A stretch of DNA of 64,000 nt from Ralstonia pickettii. GTDB taxonomy: Bacteria > Pseudomonadota > Gammaproteobacteria > Burkholderiales > Burkholderiaceae. Positions within the stretch are counted from its first letter, which is position 1. Each line of letters opens with the position of its first letter. The notes under the pieces were generated by a model, which saw nothing but the letters and a program-made list of their open reading frames with translations, ran no database searches and had not been told where the DNA came from. The DNA is taken from positions 682,001 to 746,000 of the forward strand of contig NZ_CP066772.2 of assembly GCF_016466415.2 (NCBI RefSeq), in the 5' to 3' direction. Made by a program: the position numbers and the translations under genes. Positions 1 to 6,568 of the stretch are shown here, in pieces.

Positions 1-651
1 GCTCACCGTGGTGATGCGATCGGCCCAAAGCAGGCCCGCCTTCAGAAAGCTAAATTGGCCCCAGAACTCCGCTTCGTGCGCTGCATCGGGCGGCACGCCA
101 ATATCCCGCACCACGTGCATCGGAAAATTGCCCTGGAACGCGAGGTTATGGATGGTGAAGACCGTCTTCACCGGCACCTGCGCCCGCTTGACGAACAGCG
201 GCACCAGCCCGGCGTGCCAGTCGTGCGCCTGCACGATGTCGGCGCGATGCACACCCGGCACCCCGGCAGCGACACGCGCAGCGGCCTGGCTGAACGCCGC
301 AAAGCGCAGCGCGTTGTCTTCATACGGCTCGCCATGTGCATCCAGATACGGATTGCCCGGCCGCGCGAACAGTGCCGGCGCGTCCAACAGCAGTACCGGG
401 ATGCCTTGCGCGCCCATGTGCCCGCTCAACAGGCGCGCGGGGCCACCTGGCAGGTCGGTCCACTCGCACACCGTGCGCGTGTGCTGCAACTGCGTGATGG
501 CGTCGGGATAGCCCGGCAGCATCACGGTGACTTTCATGCCGGCGCGTCGAAGCGCGCTCGCGCACGCTCCGACCATATCTCCGAGCCCGCCGGTCTTGGC
601 CAGCGGCACAGCTTCAGAAGCGACGAAGAGAACGTTCAGCGACAAGGTCAT
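1..651 (-). CDS. glgA: Glycogen synthase GlgA, N-terminal part (runs off the window)
   Basis: ADP-glucose:glucan 4-alpha-glucosyltransferase of glycogen synthesis. Translating the minus strand from the ATG at 651 gives an open frame to the window edge (217 codons) beginning MTLSLNVLFVASEAVPLAKT. The hallmark KTGGLGD ADP-glucose-binding motif lies near residue 20, followed by the conserved HDWHAG and FTIHNLAFQG blocks of the GT5 N-terminal Rossmann domain. GGGAG just upstream of the ATG fits a ribosome site. The C-terminal domain is outside the window, so intactness cannot be judged. The gene diverges from ahpC across about 400 bp. Confidence 0.93.
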   Translation of the reverse strand, partial: MTLSLNVLFVASEAVPLAKTGGLGDMVGACASALRRAGMKVTVMLPGYPDAITQLQHTRTVCEWTDLPGGPARLLSGHMGAQGIPVLLLDAPALFARPGNPYLDAHGEPYEDNALRFAAFSQAAARVAAGVPGVHRADIVQAHDWHAGLVPLFVKRAQVPVKTVFTIHNLAFQGNFPMHVVRDIGVPPDAAHEAEFWGQFSFLKAGLLWADRITTVS

Positions 652-948
652 GCTCCCGGGGGAATTCGCCTGCCGGGCCGTCATCCAGCTGCATGAACAG
701 TGGAGGGCGCCGATGCGCGGCGGAGGTTTGCGATCGACCTCTTGGCGCAAGACCTATGCCAGTCAGACAGACGCTGACAAGCTGGTGGCGCTTTGCTCAC
801 GCCGCCTTGGCCGGACGTGATGTGTGCGCTGCGATGGAACGTGCAGCGTGTGCAACCTGCGGGTGCGCTGTGTAATTTCGCCTATGCGCGCAGACGCACG
901 TTGCAGGCATGCGGTGCTTCGACTTGGCGACGCTCGATTGCCAGGGCA
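652..948. other. Intergenic stretch between glgA and the ahpC control region
   Basis: No convincing gene on either strand; the open frames here have no recognisable domain and only mirror high GC content. It must contain the glgA promoter, which I could not pin down. Confidence 0.5.
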
Positions 949-1014
949 ATAGAAAAAAACAATCAACAAAATCATATCAATCAACTTGTGCAATGCACCG
1001 ATCGACGATACGAT
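949..1014 (+). promoter_or_regulatory. ahpC promoter with OxyR-like site
   Basis: A sigma70-like promoter is visible: TTGTGC (986-991), 17-bp spacer, TACGAT (1009-1014). This gives a start near 1021 and a leader of about 34 nt. Directly abutting the -35 are four tetranucleotides at 11-bp spacing (ATAG 949, CAAT 960, ATCA 971, CAAC 982). They follow the ATAG-N7-CTAT-N7-ATAG-N7-CTAT layout known for OxyR; the first two match well, the last two only partly. The position next to the -35 is where OxyR normally activates ahpC. Binding is inferred. Confidence 0.5.
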
Positions 1015-1054
1015 CCACTCCGTTGTCAACCAAGCAACCCAACCGAAAACCACT

Positions 1055-1618
1055 ATGTCGCTGATCAATACTCAAGTCCAACCGTTCAAGGCCCAAGCGT
1101 TCCACAACGGCAAGTTCATCGAAGTCACGGATGAGTCGCTCAAGGGCAAGTGGTCCGTGCTGATCTTCATGCCGGCCGCATTCACCTTCAACTGCCCGAC
1201 CGAAGTGGAAGACGCAGCGGACAACTACGCTGAATTCCAGAAGGCTGGCGCCGAGGTCTACATCGTCACGACCGACACGCACTTCTCGCACAAGGTGTGG
1301 CACGAAACGTCGCCGGCCGTGGGTAAGGCACAGTTCCCGCTGGTGGGTGACCCGACGCACGCGCTGACCAACGCATTCGGCGTGCACATTCCGGAAGAAG
1401 GCCTGGCACTGCGTGGCACGTTCGTGATCGACCCGCAAGGCGTGATCAAGACGATGGAAGTGCACGACAACGCCATCGCCCGCGACGTGAAGGAAACCCT
1501 GCGCAAGCTCAAGGCTGCCCAGTTCGTCGCCAACAACCCGGGCAACGTGTGCCCGGCCAAGTGGAACGAAGGCGCCAAGACGATCAAGCCGTCGCTCGAC
1601 CTGGTCGGCAAGATCTAA
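1055..1618 (+). CDS. ahpC: Alkyl hydroperoxide reductase subunit C (2-Cys peroxiredoxin)
   Basis: Cytoplasmic typical 2-Cys peroxiredoxin (187 aa) that reduces H2O2, alkyl hydroperoxides and peroxynitrite, and is recycled by AhpF. The peroxidatic Cys47 sits in FTFNCPTE and the resolving Cys166 in VCPAKW, numbering almost identical to the E. coli protein (46/165). I start at the ATG at 1055 (MSLINTQVQPF), which matches the family N-terminus. An in-frame extension to 986 would run through the promoter. No strong Shine-Dalgarno is visible before this ATG. ahpF follows, but a repeat and two terminator hairpins separate the two genes. Confidence 0.96.
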   Translation: MSLINTQVQPFKAQAFHNGKFIEVTDESLKGKWSVLIFMPAAFTFNCPTEVEDAADNYAEFQKAGAEVYIVTTDTHFSHKVWHETSPAVGKAQFPLVGDPTHALTNAFGVHIPEEGLALRGTFVIDPQGVIKTMEVHDNAIARDVKETLRKLKAAQFVANNPGNVCPAKWNEGAKTIKPSLDLVGKI

Positions 1619-1620
1619 GC

Positions 1621-1741
1621 GAACCTGCTCACGGTCCTACTGCGCGGCCTGATCTTGGCCCTGCGATGCTCGCCGTACCCATGTACGGCTGCGCTTCTCG
1701 CGCTAACCTCAGGTCGCTCGCTACGGACCGTGAACAGGTTC
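1621..1741. repeat. REP-like palindromic intergenic element between ahpC and ahpF
   Basis: The element is bounded by a 17-bp inverted repeat with one mismatch: GAACCTGCTCACGGTCC at 1621-1637 and its complement at 1725-1741. Inside is a smaller palindrome GCCGTAC-N4-GTACGGC (about 1672-1689). The nested-stem layout and non-coding position resemble dispersed intergenic repeats of Ralstonia and Burkholderia. Only one copy is seen here, so repeat status elsewhere in the genome is inferred. Confidence 0.55.
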
Positions 1742-1765
1742 CAAGCGGCTTTGCCGCTTGACCGC

Positions 1766-1792
1766 AACGGCCGGCACTGCCGGCCGTTTGCT
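1766..1792 (+). terminator. Terminator-like hairpin after ahpC
   Basis: Perfect stem AACGGCCGGC (1766-1775) / GCCGGCCGTT (1779-1788) with a 3-nt loop and a short T-containing tail. A second small hairpin, AAGCGG-CTTTG-CCGCTT, lies just upstream (about 1743-1759). Confidence 0.6.
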
Positions 1793-1800
1793 TAAGGGTA

Positions 1801-1824
1801 GGCGGCATATGTCGCCGCCTTTTT
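1801..1824 (+). terminator. Rho-independent terminator/attenuator 29 bp before ahpF
   Basis: GGCGGC (1801-1806) pairs with GCCGCC (1814-1819) and is followed by five Ts. Its place between ahpC and ahpF suggests ahpC transcripts mostly end here, giving AhpC excess over AhpF. Confidence 0.65.
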
Positions 1825-1852
1825 ACAGACTCAACGAATAAAGGAAGTCGTC

Positions 1853-3427
1853 ATGCTGGATGCTGATGTCAAGGCCCAACTGAAGGCCTACCTCGAACGC
1901 CTCGTGCAGCCCATTGAGCTGGTCGCCAACGTCGATGACAGCGAGGGCTCCCGCGACATGATGGACCTGCTGCGCGACGTGGCCGAGCAGTCCAGCATGA
2001 TCGTGCTGACGGAACAACGCGACGCCGCCGAGCGCGCACCGTCGTTCCTGATCCGCCGCACCGGCGCGGATGTGAGCGTGCGTTTTGCCGCCATCCCGAC
2101 CGGCCACGAGTTCACCTCGCTCGTGCTGGCGCTGCTGCAAGTGGGCGGCTATGCGCCCAAGCTCGAAGCCGACGTCATCGAACAGATTCGCAATATCGAA
2201 GGGGATTTCCGCTTCGAGACCTACATGTCGCTCACGTGCCAGAACTGCCCGGACGTGGTTCAGGCGCTGAACGTGATGTCCGTGATCAACCCGCGCATAC
2301 AGCACGTCGCCATTGACGGCGCGCTGTTCCAGGGCGAAATCGAGGCGCGCCAGATCATGGCCGTGCCGACCGTGTTCCTGAACGGCGAAACGTTCGGCAC
2401 GGGCCGCATGGGCGTGGAAGAGATCCTCGCCAAGATCGACACCGGCGCCGCCGCGCGTGACGCTGAAAAGCTCGCCGCCAAGGAAGCGTTCGATGTGCTG
2501 ATCGTCGGTGGTGGCCCGGCCGGCGCGGCGGCTGCGGTGTACGCGGCACGCAAGGGCGTGCGCACCGGCGTGGTGGCCGAGCGTTTTGGCGGCCAGGTGC
2601 TCGACACGCTGGGCATCGAGAACTTCATCTCCGTGCAGGAGACCGAAGGGCCGAAGTTTGCCGCCGCGCTGGAGCAGCACGTGCGCCAGTACGACGTCGA
2701 CATCATGAACACGCAGCGCGCAGTCAAGCTCACGCCGGCAGACAAGCCGGGCGGCTTTGCCGAGGTGACGCTGGCCAACGGTGCGGTGCTCAAGGGCCGC
2801 TCGGTCATCCTGTCGACCGGCGCGCGCTGGCGCAACGTCAATGTGCCGGGCGAGCAGGAGTACAAGAACAAGGGCGTGGCGTACTGCCCGCACTGCGATG
2901 GCCCGCTGTTCAAGGGCAAGCGCGTGGCCGTCATCGGCGGTGGCAACTCGGGCGTGGAAGCGGCCATCGACCTGGCCGGCCTGGTGAGCCACGTCACGCT
3001 GCTGGAATTCGCCAGCGAGCTGAAGGCCGATGCCGTGCTGGTGCGCAAGCTCCAAAGCCTGCCGAACGCAACCATCGTGACCAACGCGCAGACCACCGAG
3101 ATCACTGGTGACGGCCAGAAGGTCAATGGCTTGCGCTACAAGAGCCGCGTGGATGGCGTCGAGCACACGGTCGCGCTGGAAGGCGTGTTCGTGCAGATCG
3201 GCCTGGTGCCCAACACCGAATGGCTGGACGGCGCGCTCGAACGCAATCGCTTTGGCGAGATCGTCGTCGATGCGCGTGGCCAGACCAGCGCGGAAGGCGT
3301 GTTCGCTGCAGGCGATGCGACCACGACGCCGTACAAGCAGATCATCATCGCCACGGGCGATGGCGCGAAGGCCGCACTATCGGCGTTCGATCATCTGATC
3401 CGCGTGCCGCTGGCCGAAGCTGCCTGA
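1853..3427 (+). CDS. ahpF: Alkyl hydroperoxide reductase subunit F
   Basis: NADH:peroxiredoxin oxidoreductase (524 aa) that passes electrons from NADH through FAD and two disulphide centres to AhpC. The N-terminal tandem thioredoxin-like domain carries C129-Q-N-C132. The FAD-binding Rossmann motif GGGPAG is near 219-224, the redox CPHC is at 345-348, and a second dinucleotide motif GGGNSG follows near 362. Both CxxC positions equal those of E. coli AhpF. AAAGGAAG about 8 nt before the ATG is a good ribosome site. Confidence 0.97.
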   Translation: MLDADVKAQLKAYLERLVQPIELVANVDDSEGSRDMMDLLRDVAEQSSMIVLTEQRDAAERAPSFLIRRTGADVSVRFAAIPTGHEFTSLVLALLQVGGYAPKLEADVIEQIRNIEGDFRFETYMSLTCQNCPDVVQALNVMSVINPRIQHVAIDGALFQGEIEARQIMAVPTVFLNGETFGTGRMGVEEILAKIDTGAAARDAEKLAAKEAFDVLIVGGGPAGAAAAVYAARKGVRTGVVAERFGGQVLDTLGIENFISVQETEGPKFAAALEQHVRQYDVDIMNTQRAVKLTPADKPGGFAEVTLANGAVLKGRSVILSTGARWRNVNVPGEQEYKNKGVAYCPHCDGPLFKGKRVAVIGGGNSGVEAAIDLAGLVSHVTLLEFASELKADAVLVRKLQSLPNATIVTNAQTTEITGDGQKVNGLRYKSRVDGVEHTVALEGVFVQIGLVPNTEWLDGALERNRFGEIVVDARGQTSAEGVFAAGDATTTPYKQIIIATGDGAKAALSAFDHLIRVPLAEAA

Positions 3428-3452
3428 AGCGGAACTCAGCCGTATCCGTACC

Positions 3453-3489
3453 AAGCCGGACGTCGCGATCAGCGGGTCCGGCTTTTTCT
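3453..3489 (+). terminator. Terminator after ahpF
   Basis: Stem AAGCCGGAC (3453-3461) / GTCCGGCTT (3476-3484) followed by a T-run. It also lies at the convergent end of the LysR gene. Confidence 0.85.
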
Positions 3490-3504
3490 TTGGTGCTGTG
3501 GCGC

Positions 3505-4392
3505 TCAGCCGGCGGCAGATTGCAGCGTCTGGGCACGCGCGGCGCACATCTCGACAAGGCGATCCCGCAGGGCACGCCCGGCGCTGTCGAGGTCGGGCCG
3601 CGCAAACAGCGCCAGCTCCAGCCCGCCGATCTCCGGAAAACCATCGGCAGCGCCGAGCACGCGATGTCCGGCCTGTACGGTGCTGGCCGGCAGCAGGCTC
3701 ACGCCCAGCCCCGCGCTCACCGCCGCACACAGGCTCGCCAGGCTCGGGCTTGAATATGTGATGCGCCACGGCTGGCCAATCGATTCCAGCGCATGCAGCA
3801 TCTCTTGTCGATACAGCGCGCCCACCGGAAACACCACCAGCGGCAATGAAGGTTGCGATGGCCCAAGCGGCAGCGTGTGCGGCCGCTCGGCGCTGTCGAT
3901 CCAGCAGACGGGCTCGGCCCAGCGCGCATGGCAGTCGCTATCGGTGCCCCATTGCTTGACGAGCAGCATGTCGAGGTCGCCGTTGCGGTACAGACGCAGG
4001 AGGTGGTGGGATAGGCCGCTTTCCACCTCGAGACGCAGCCGCGGGCGCTCGCGCGCAAAGCTGGCGATGAGCGGCATCAGCGCGCCGCTGCCGAGGTCTT
4101 CCGGCACGCCCAGGCGCAGCACGCCGCCGGTATGTTCGGGGCTGAGGGCCTCGCTCGCTTCGTTGGCCAGGCGCAGCAGGCGGCGCGCGTAGCCGAGCAG
4201 GCGGTCGCCTTCTTCCGTCGGCAATACCTGGCGCTGGCTGCGGTCGAGCAGGCGGCAGTCCAACTGCTGCTCAAGCCGCAGGATCTGCTGGCTGACGGTC
4301 GATTGCGTCAGGTGCAAATGCTCGGCCGCGCGCGTGAAGTTGCCCGTATCCACCACCGTGACAAAGCTGCGCAGCAAGACAAGATCGATCAT
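3505..4392 (-). CDS. LysR-family transcriptional regulator
   Basis: Cytoplasmic DNA-binding regulator (295 aa from the ATG at 4392). The N-terminal winged helix (about 1-60) has the LysR signature FTRAAEHLHLTQSTVSQQI, and a periplasmic-binding-protein-like effector domain fills the rest (about 90-290). The N-terminus resembles the LrhA/HexA-type subgroup rather than OxyR, although the gene is next to ahpCF. A longer start at 4422 is possible but would abut the palindrome at 4423-4441. Convergent with ahpF; target unknown. Confidence 0.85.
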   Translation of the reverse strand: MIDLVLLRSFVTVVDTGNFTRAAEHLHLTQSTVSQQILRLEQQLDCRLLDRSQRQVLPTEEGDRLLGYARRLLRLANEASEALSPEHTGGVLRLGVPEDLGSGALMPLIASFARERPRLRLEVESGLSHHLLRLYRNGDLDMLLVKQWGTDSDCHARWAEPVCWIDSAERPHTLPLGPSQPSLPLVVFPVGALYRQEMLHALESIGQPWRITYSSPSLASLCAAVSAGLGVSLLPASTVQAGHRVLGAADGFPEIGGLELALFARPDLDSAGRALRDRLVEMCAARAQTLQSAAG

Positions 4393-4422
4393 TTGGAAAC
4401 CCACTGAACAACAGTCGACCAT

Positions 4423-4441
4423 CTAATTTGAACATGTTTAG
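4423..4441. promoter_or_regulatory. Candidate LysR-type operator
   Basis: CTAATTTGAACATGTTTAG is an interrupted palindrome (CTAA-N11-TTAG) containing the T-N11-A core typical of LysR-type sites. It lies 30 bp before the likely start of the LysR gene, so autoregulation is plausible. Confidence 0.45.
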
Positions 4442-4633
4442 GGGCGCAACCATAATCGACCCGCAATTTCGTCAGCGGTGCGCTGGATGGCCTATGAACA
4501 GCACGTGCACAAGGCGGGGGCGCTTGCGCGCCATCGGGTCAAGGCCGGCGGGTTGCCGCTCGAGCCACGCTGACGTTTCCCCCGATCCAACCACGCTTGG
4601 AGTGAGGCCTTCCTCCATTCGCGAAGAAAACAC

Positions 4634-4662
4634 TTGTAATGCGAATGATTCGCATTTATAGT
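4634..4662 (+). promoter_or_regulatory. Promoter with overlapping Fur box
   Basis: TTGTAA (4634-4639), exactly 17 bp, then TATAGT (4657-4662) form a good sigma70 promoter. The spacer and its edges are a perfect 19-bp palindrome, AATGCGAATGATTCGCATT (4638-4656), close to the Fur box consensus. Iron-loaded Fur should block this promoter. Transcription would start near 4669, over 350 nt before the fur paralogue start codon. Confidence 0.8.
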
Positions 4663-4668
4663 GTGTCC

Positions 4669-4888
4669 ATCGACGGCGCTGCAGCCGAAAGATTCGCCCC
4701 CAGGGCACCTCTTCCAAGCACAGCACGTCGGACCGAATTTCGCTGCGTGCGCTCGCTGCTCTTTGCGAGCCAGCGCCGGGCAACCGATCTTTTGTGGGGA
4801 CCGCTCTGACACACAGAGCGTTTGGCAGTAGCAAGCCGCCCGACAGTCGGGAAAGCACTCAGACCCCGCTTTCCCGACTGCGACTTTT
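4669..4888 (+). ncRNA. Candidate Fur-controlled small RNA or structured fur leader
   Basis: The stretch after the Fur-boxed promoter has no convincing open frame but is structured. There is a perfect 7-bp hairpin at 4802-4820 (CGCTCTG / CAGAGCG). A perfect 13-bp hairpin follows at 4844-4880 (CAGTCGGGAAAGC / GCTTTCCCGACTG) with a CGACTTTT tail resembling a terminator. A third stem, CCGGGCCGC (4889-4897) / GCGGCCCGG (4930-4938), spans a run of eight Ts. It could be a free iron-responsive sRNA of about 220 nt or an attenuating leader of the gene at 5025. No family match is recognised. Confidence 0.4.
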
Positions 4889-5024
4889 CCGGGCCGCCAG
4901 CCATGCCGTTTTTTTTCTTCAAGAACGCAGCGGCCCGGTGTGCATGCGTGCAACGTCGCCGTTTTGGTTCTCGCCCGCGGTCGTGCCCCGCCTGCTGTAC
5001 CCAAATCTCGCCCCAACGAACGCC

Positions 5025-5480
5025 ATGCCAAACTCGACCGACCTGCGCCGGGCGGGGCTCAAAGCCACGTCGCCGCGCGTCAAGATTCTGGAAATCCTCA
5101 CCGCCGGTACGGAGCACGGCCGCCACCTGAGCGCCGAAGATGTGTACCGCCAGTTGCTCACGTCGGAACTCGACATCGGCATCTCAACGGTCTATCGCGT
5201 GCTCAATCAGCTGGTGGATGCCGGCGTGCTGCTGCGCCATACGTTCGAGGCCGGCCATGCGGTGTATGAGCTAGACGAGGGCGCACACCACGATCACTTG
5301 ATCTGCCTGTCGTGCGGCCGCGTGGAGGAGTTTCACGACGACGCCATCGAGTCGCGGCAGGAGCGTGTGGCCAACGAGCGCGGCTTCGTGCTGCGCGATC
5401 ACGCGCTCGCGCTCTACGGCGTCTGCCCCGCATGTCAGACAAGTGCGGGTGCGGCCGGCGCGATCGTGTTGAACGCGTGA
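5025..5480 (+). CDS. Fur-family metalloregulator (fur paralogue)
   Basis: Iron-responsive repressor of the Fur family (151 aa). The winged helix is at about 1-85 (RVKILEIL, then ISTVYRVLNQL as recognition helix). The metal-binding and dimerisation domain carries HHDHLICLSCG and a C-terminal CPAC. The usual betaproteobacterial fur sits elsewhere beside dapB/omlA genes, so this is more likely a second Fur. The ATG at 5025 matches the family N-terminus; a longer frame from 4794 reads through leader hairpins and is rejected. No clear ribosome site. Its promoter has a Fur box, implying autoregulation or cross-regulation. Confidence 0.87.
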   Translation: MPNSTDLRRAGLKATSPRVKILEILTAGTEHGRHLSAEDVYRQLLTSELDIGISTVYRVLNQLVDAGVLLRHTFEAGHAVYELDEGAHHDHLICLSCGRVEEFHDDAIESRQERVANERGFVLRDHALALYGVCPACQTSAGAAGAIVLNA

Positions 5481-5576
5481 TGTGACCCGGTAACTTGCTG
5501 AAACAGTATCGACGGGATCATGGCGAAACTCAGTGCGCGCTCGGTGTTCCAACTCCCTGTTATTCAGGAGATGCCG

Positions 5577-5828
5577 ATGCAACGCCGTCTGAAGTCCGAA
5601 GATGAACTCAAGACCTTGCTGGCCCGCTGCGTCCAGCAACATCCCGAGTGCGCCCAGTGCCAACTGCGCGCGATGTGCATTCACCGCCCCGATCACACCG
5701 GCTGCAACTGGAGCGCCGAGTTTGATTTTCCGGTCGACGACGATGACGCCGCCATTCGCGGCCTGTCCGTCGCCAAGCGCCTGCTGACGCGGGCCCGCAC
5801 GCAGTACAACGTGGTGCCGGCCCCGTAA
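5577..5828 (+). CDS. Small cysteine-rich protein of unknown function
   Basis: An 83-aa protein with five cysteines in its N-terminal half (pattern C-x6-C-x2-C-x5-C-x8-C within LARCVQQHPECAQCQLRAM and after) and an acidic FDFPVDDDDAA stretch. The Cys spacing suggests metal or Fe-S binding but matches no family I can name. The start at 5577 is chosen because CAGGAG lies 6 nt upstream; ATG at 5571 is an alternative. It follows the Fur paralogue by 96 bp on the same strand, so an iron-related role is inferred from context only. Confidence 0.6.
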   Translation: MQRRLKSEDELKTLLARCVQQHPECAQCQLRAMCIHRPDHTGCNWSAEFDFPVDDDDAAIRGLSVAKRLLTRARTQYNVVPAP

Positions 5829-5835
5829 CCGGCCC

Positions 5836-6141
5836 TTATCCCTTCGCTTGACGAGAGATCCGCTCGAGCAGCGCGCGTGCGCTTTCGCCGTGCCCCTGCT
5901 GTGCTAGCAGGCGTGCATTCAGCACGAGATTTTCGAGGACCAGCTTGGCAATGCTCGCCGTGAGCGAGACGATCACCTCGTCCTGGCTGAAGTGGGCGTC
6001 TTCCATTTGTGACAGCTGGCGCGACACCAGCTTGCAAACCAAGTCTCGCAACATCTGCTCGTCGAAGGGCAGGTTGGCGAAATCCACTGGGTCTTCCTTC
6101 TCGACTTCCGCAATCAACTGGACCAGCAACTCTTCGGTCAT
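5836..6141 (-). CDS. Conserved small hypothetical protein
   Basis: A 101-aa soluble, mostly helical, acidic-to-neutral protein beginning MTEELLVQLIAEVEKEDPVD. No signal peptide, membrane segment or recognised motif. It lies downstream of the feo operon on the same strand but beyond that operon's terminator, and converges on the Cys-rich gene with a 7-bp gap. Function unknown. Confidence 0.55.
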   Translation of the reverse strand: MTEELLVQLIAEVEKEDPVDFANLPFDEQMLRDLVCKLVSRQLSQMEDAHFSQDEVIVSLTASIAKLVLENLVLNARLLAQQGHGESARALLERISRQAKG

Positions 6142-6190
6142 GACGCGTCCCCCGTTCAGGTTTGAGCCAGTCTACGCCTGCGCCGCGCCA

Positions 6191-6220
6191 AAATAAAACG
6201 GGCCCGCGTGATGCGAGCCC
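6191..6220 (-). terminator. Terminator of the feo operon
   Basis: On the minus strand GGGCTCGC (6220-6213) pairs with GCGGGCCC (6207-6200) with one G-U, followed by GTTTTATTTT. Confidence 0.75.
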
Positions 6221-6247
6221 TTCGGTGTTGTGACGTTGCGTCAGTCG

Positions 6248-6568
6248 TTACTTGCGCCGCACGAAGTGGATCGGCTGCTCAACCGGCGCGGCGGATGCCG
6301 ATTCACCCGACGCGCAGCCGCTGCAACCGCTCCCGCATGCGCTGCCCGACAGCGGATCGGAGTGGCACGAGGGCGACGCGCCTGGCGCAAGCAAGCGCTG
6401 CCCGAAAGCGCGCATCCAGCCCGGCCGTGACGGGCGATCACACCAGCCTGCAACGCGCGCCATCGTGCGGGCGCGCGTGGCCGGCGCATAGCGACCGGTC
6501 AGCGACAACGCGCTCAACGCCACGACCGTGGCGACAACGCCGGTTTCGACAACGTGGTACACGCTCAT
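6248..6568 (-). CDS. FeoB-associated Cys-rich small membrane protein
   Basis: A 106-aa protein with an N-terminal membrane segment (about residues 6-27, GVVATVVALSALSL) and a C-terminal cysteine cluster CGSGCSGC near residue 85. It resembles the small Cys-rich proteins that follow feoB in many bacteria and probably stands in for FeoC. The ATG at 6568 overlaps the feoB stop (ATGA), so it is translationally coupled to FeoB. Possible roles are iron or cluster sensing or stabilising FeoB; both are inference. Confidence 0.7.
   Translation of the reverse strand: MSVYHVVETGVVATVVALSALSLTGRYAPATRARTMARVAGWCDRPSRPGWMRAFGQRLLAPGASPSCHSDPLSGSACGSGCSGCASGESASAAPVEQPIHFVRRK

Noticed and set aside
1823-3166. 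447-aa minus-strand open frame opposite ahpF
   Set aside because: Shadow of ahpF caused by high GC3; His/Ala/Arg-rich with no family signature, while the plus strand has every AhpF motif.
3505-4392. LysR gene beside ahpCF considered as OxyR
   Set aside because: The N-terminus lacks the OxyR pattern (LRYIVAVA...HFGRAAE) and fits the LrhA/HexA-like group better.
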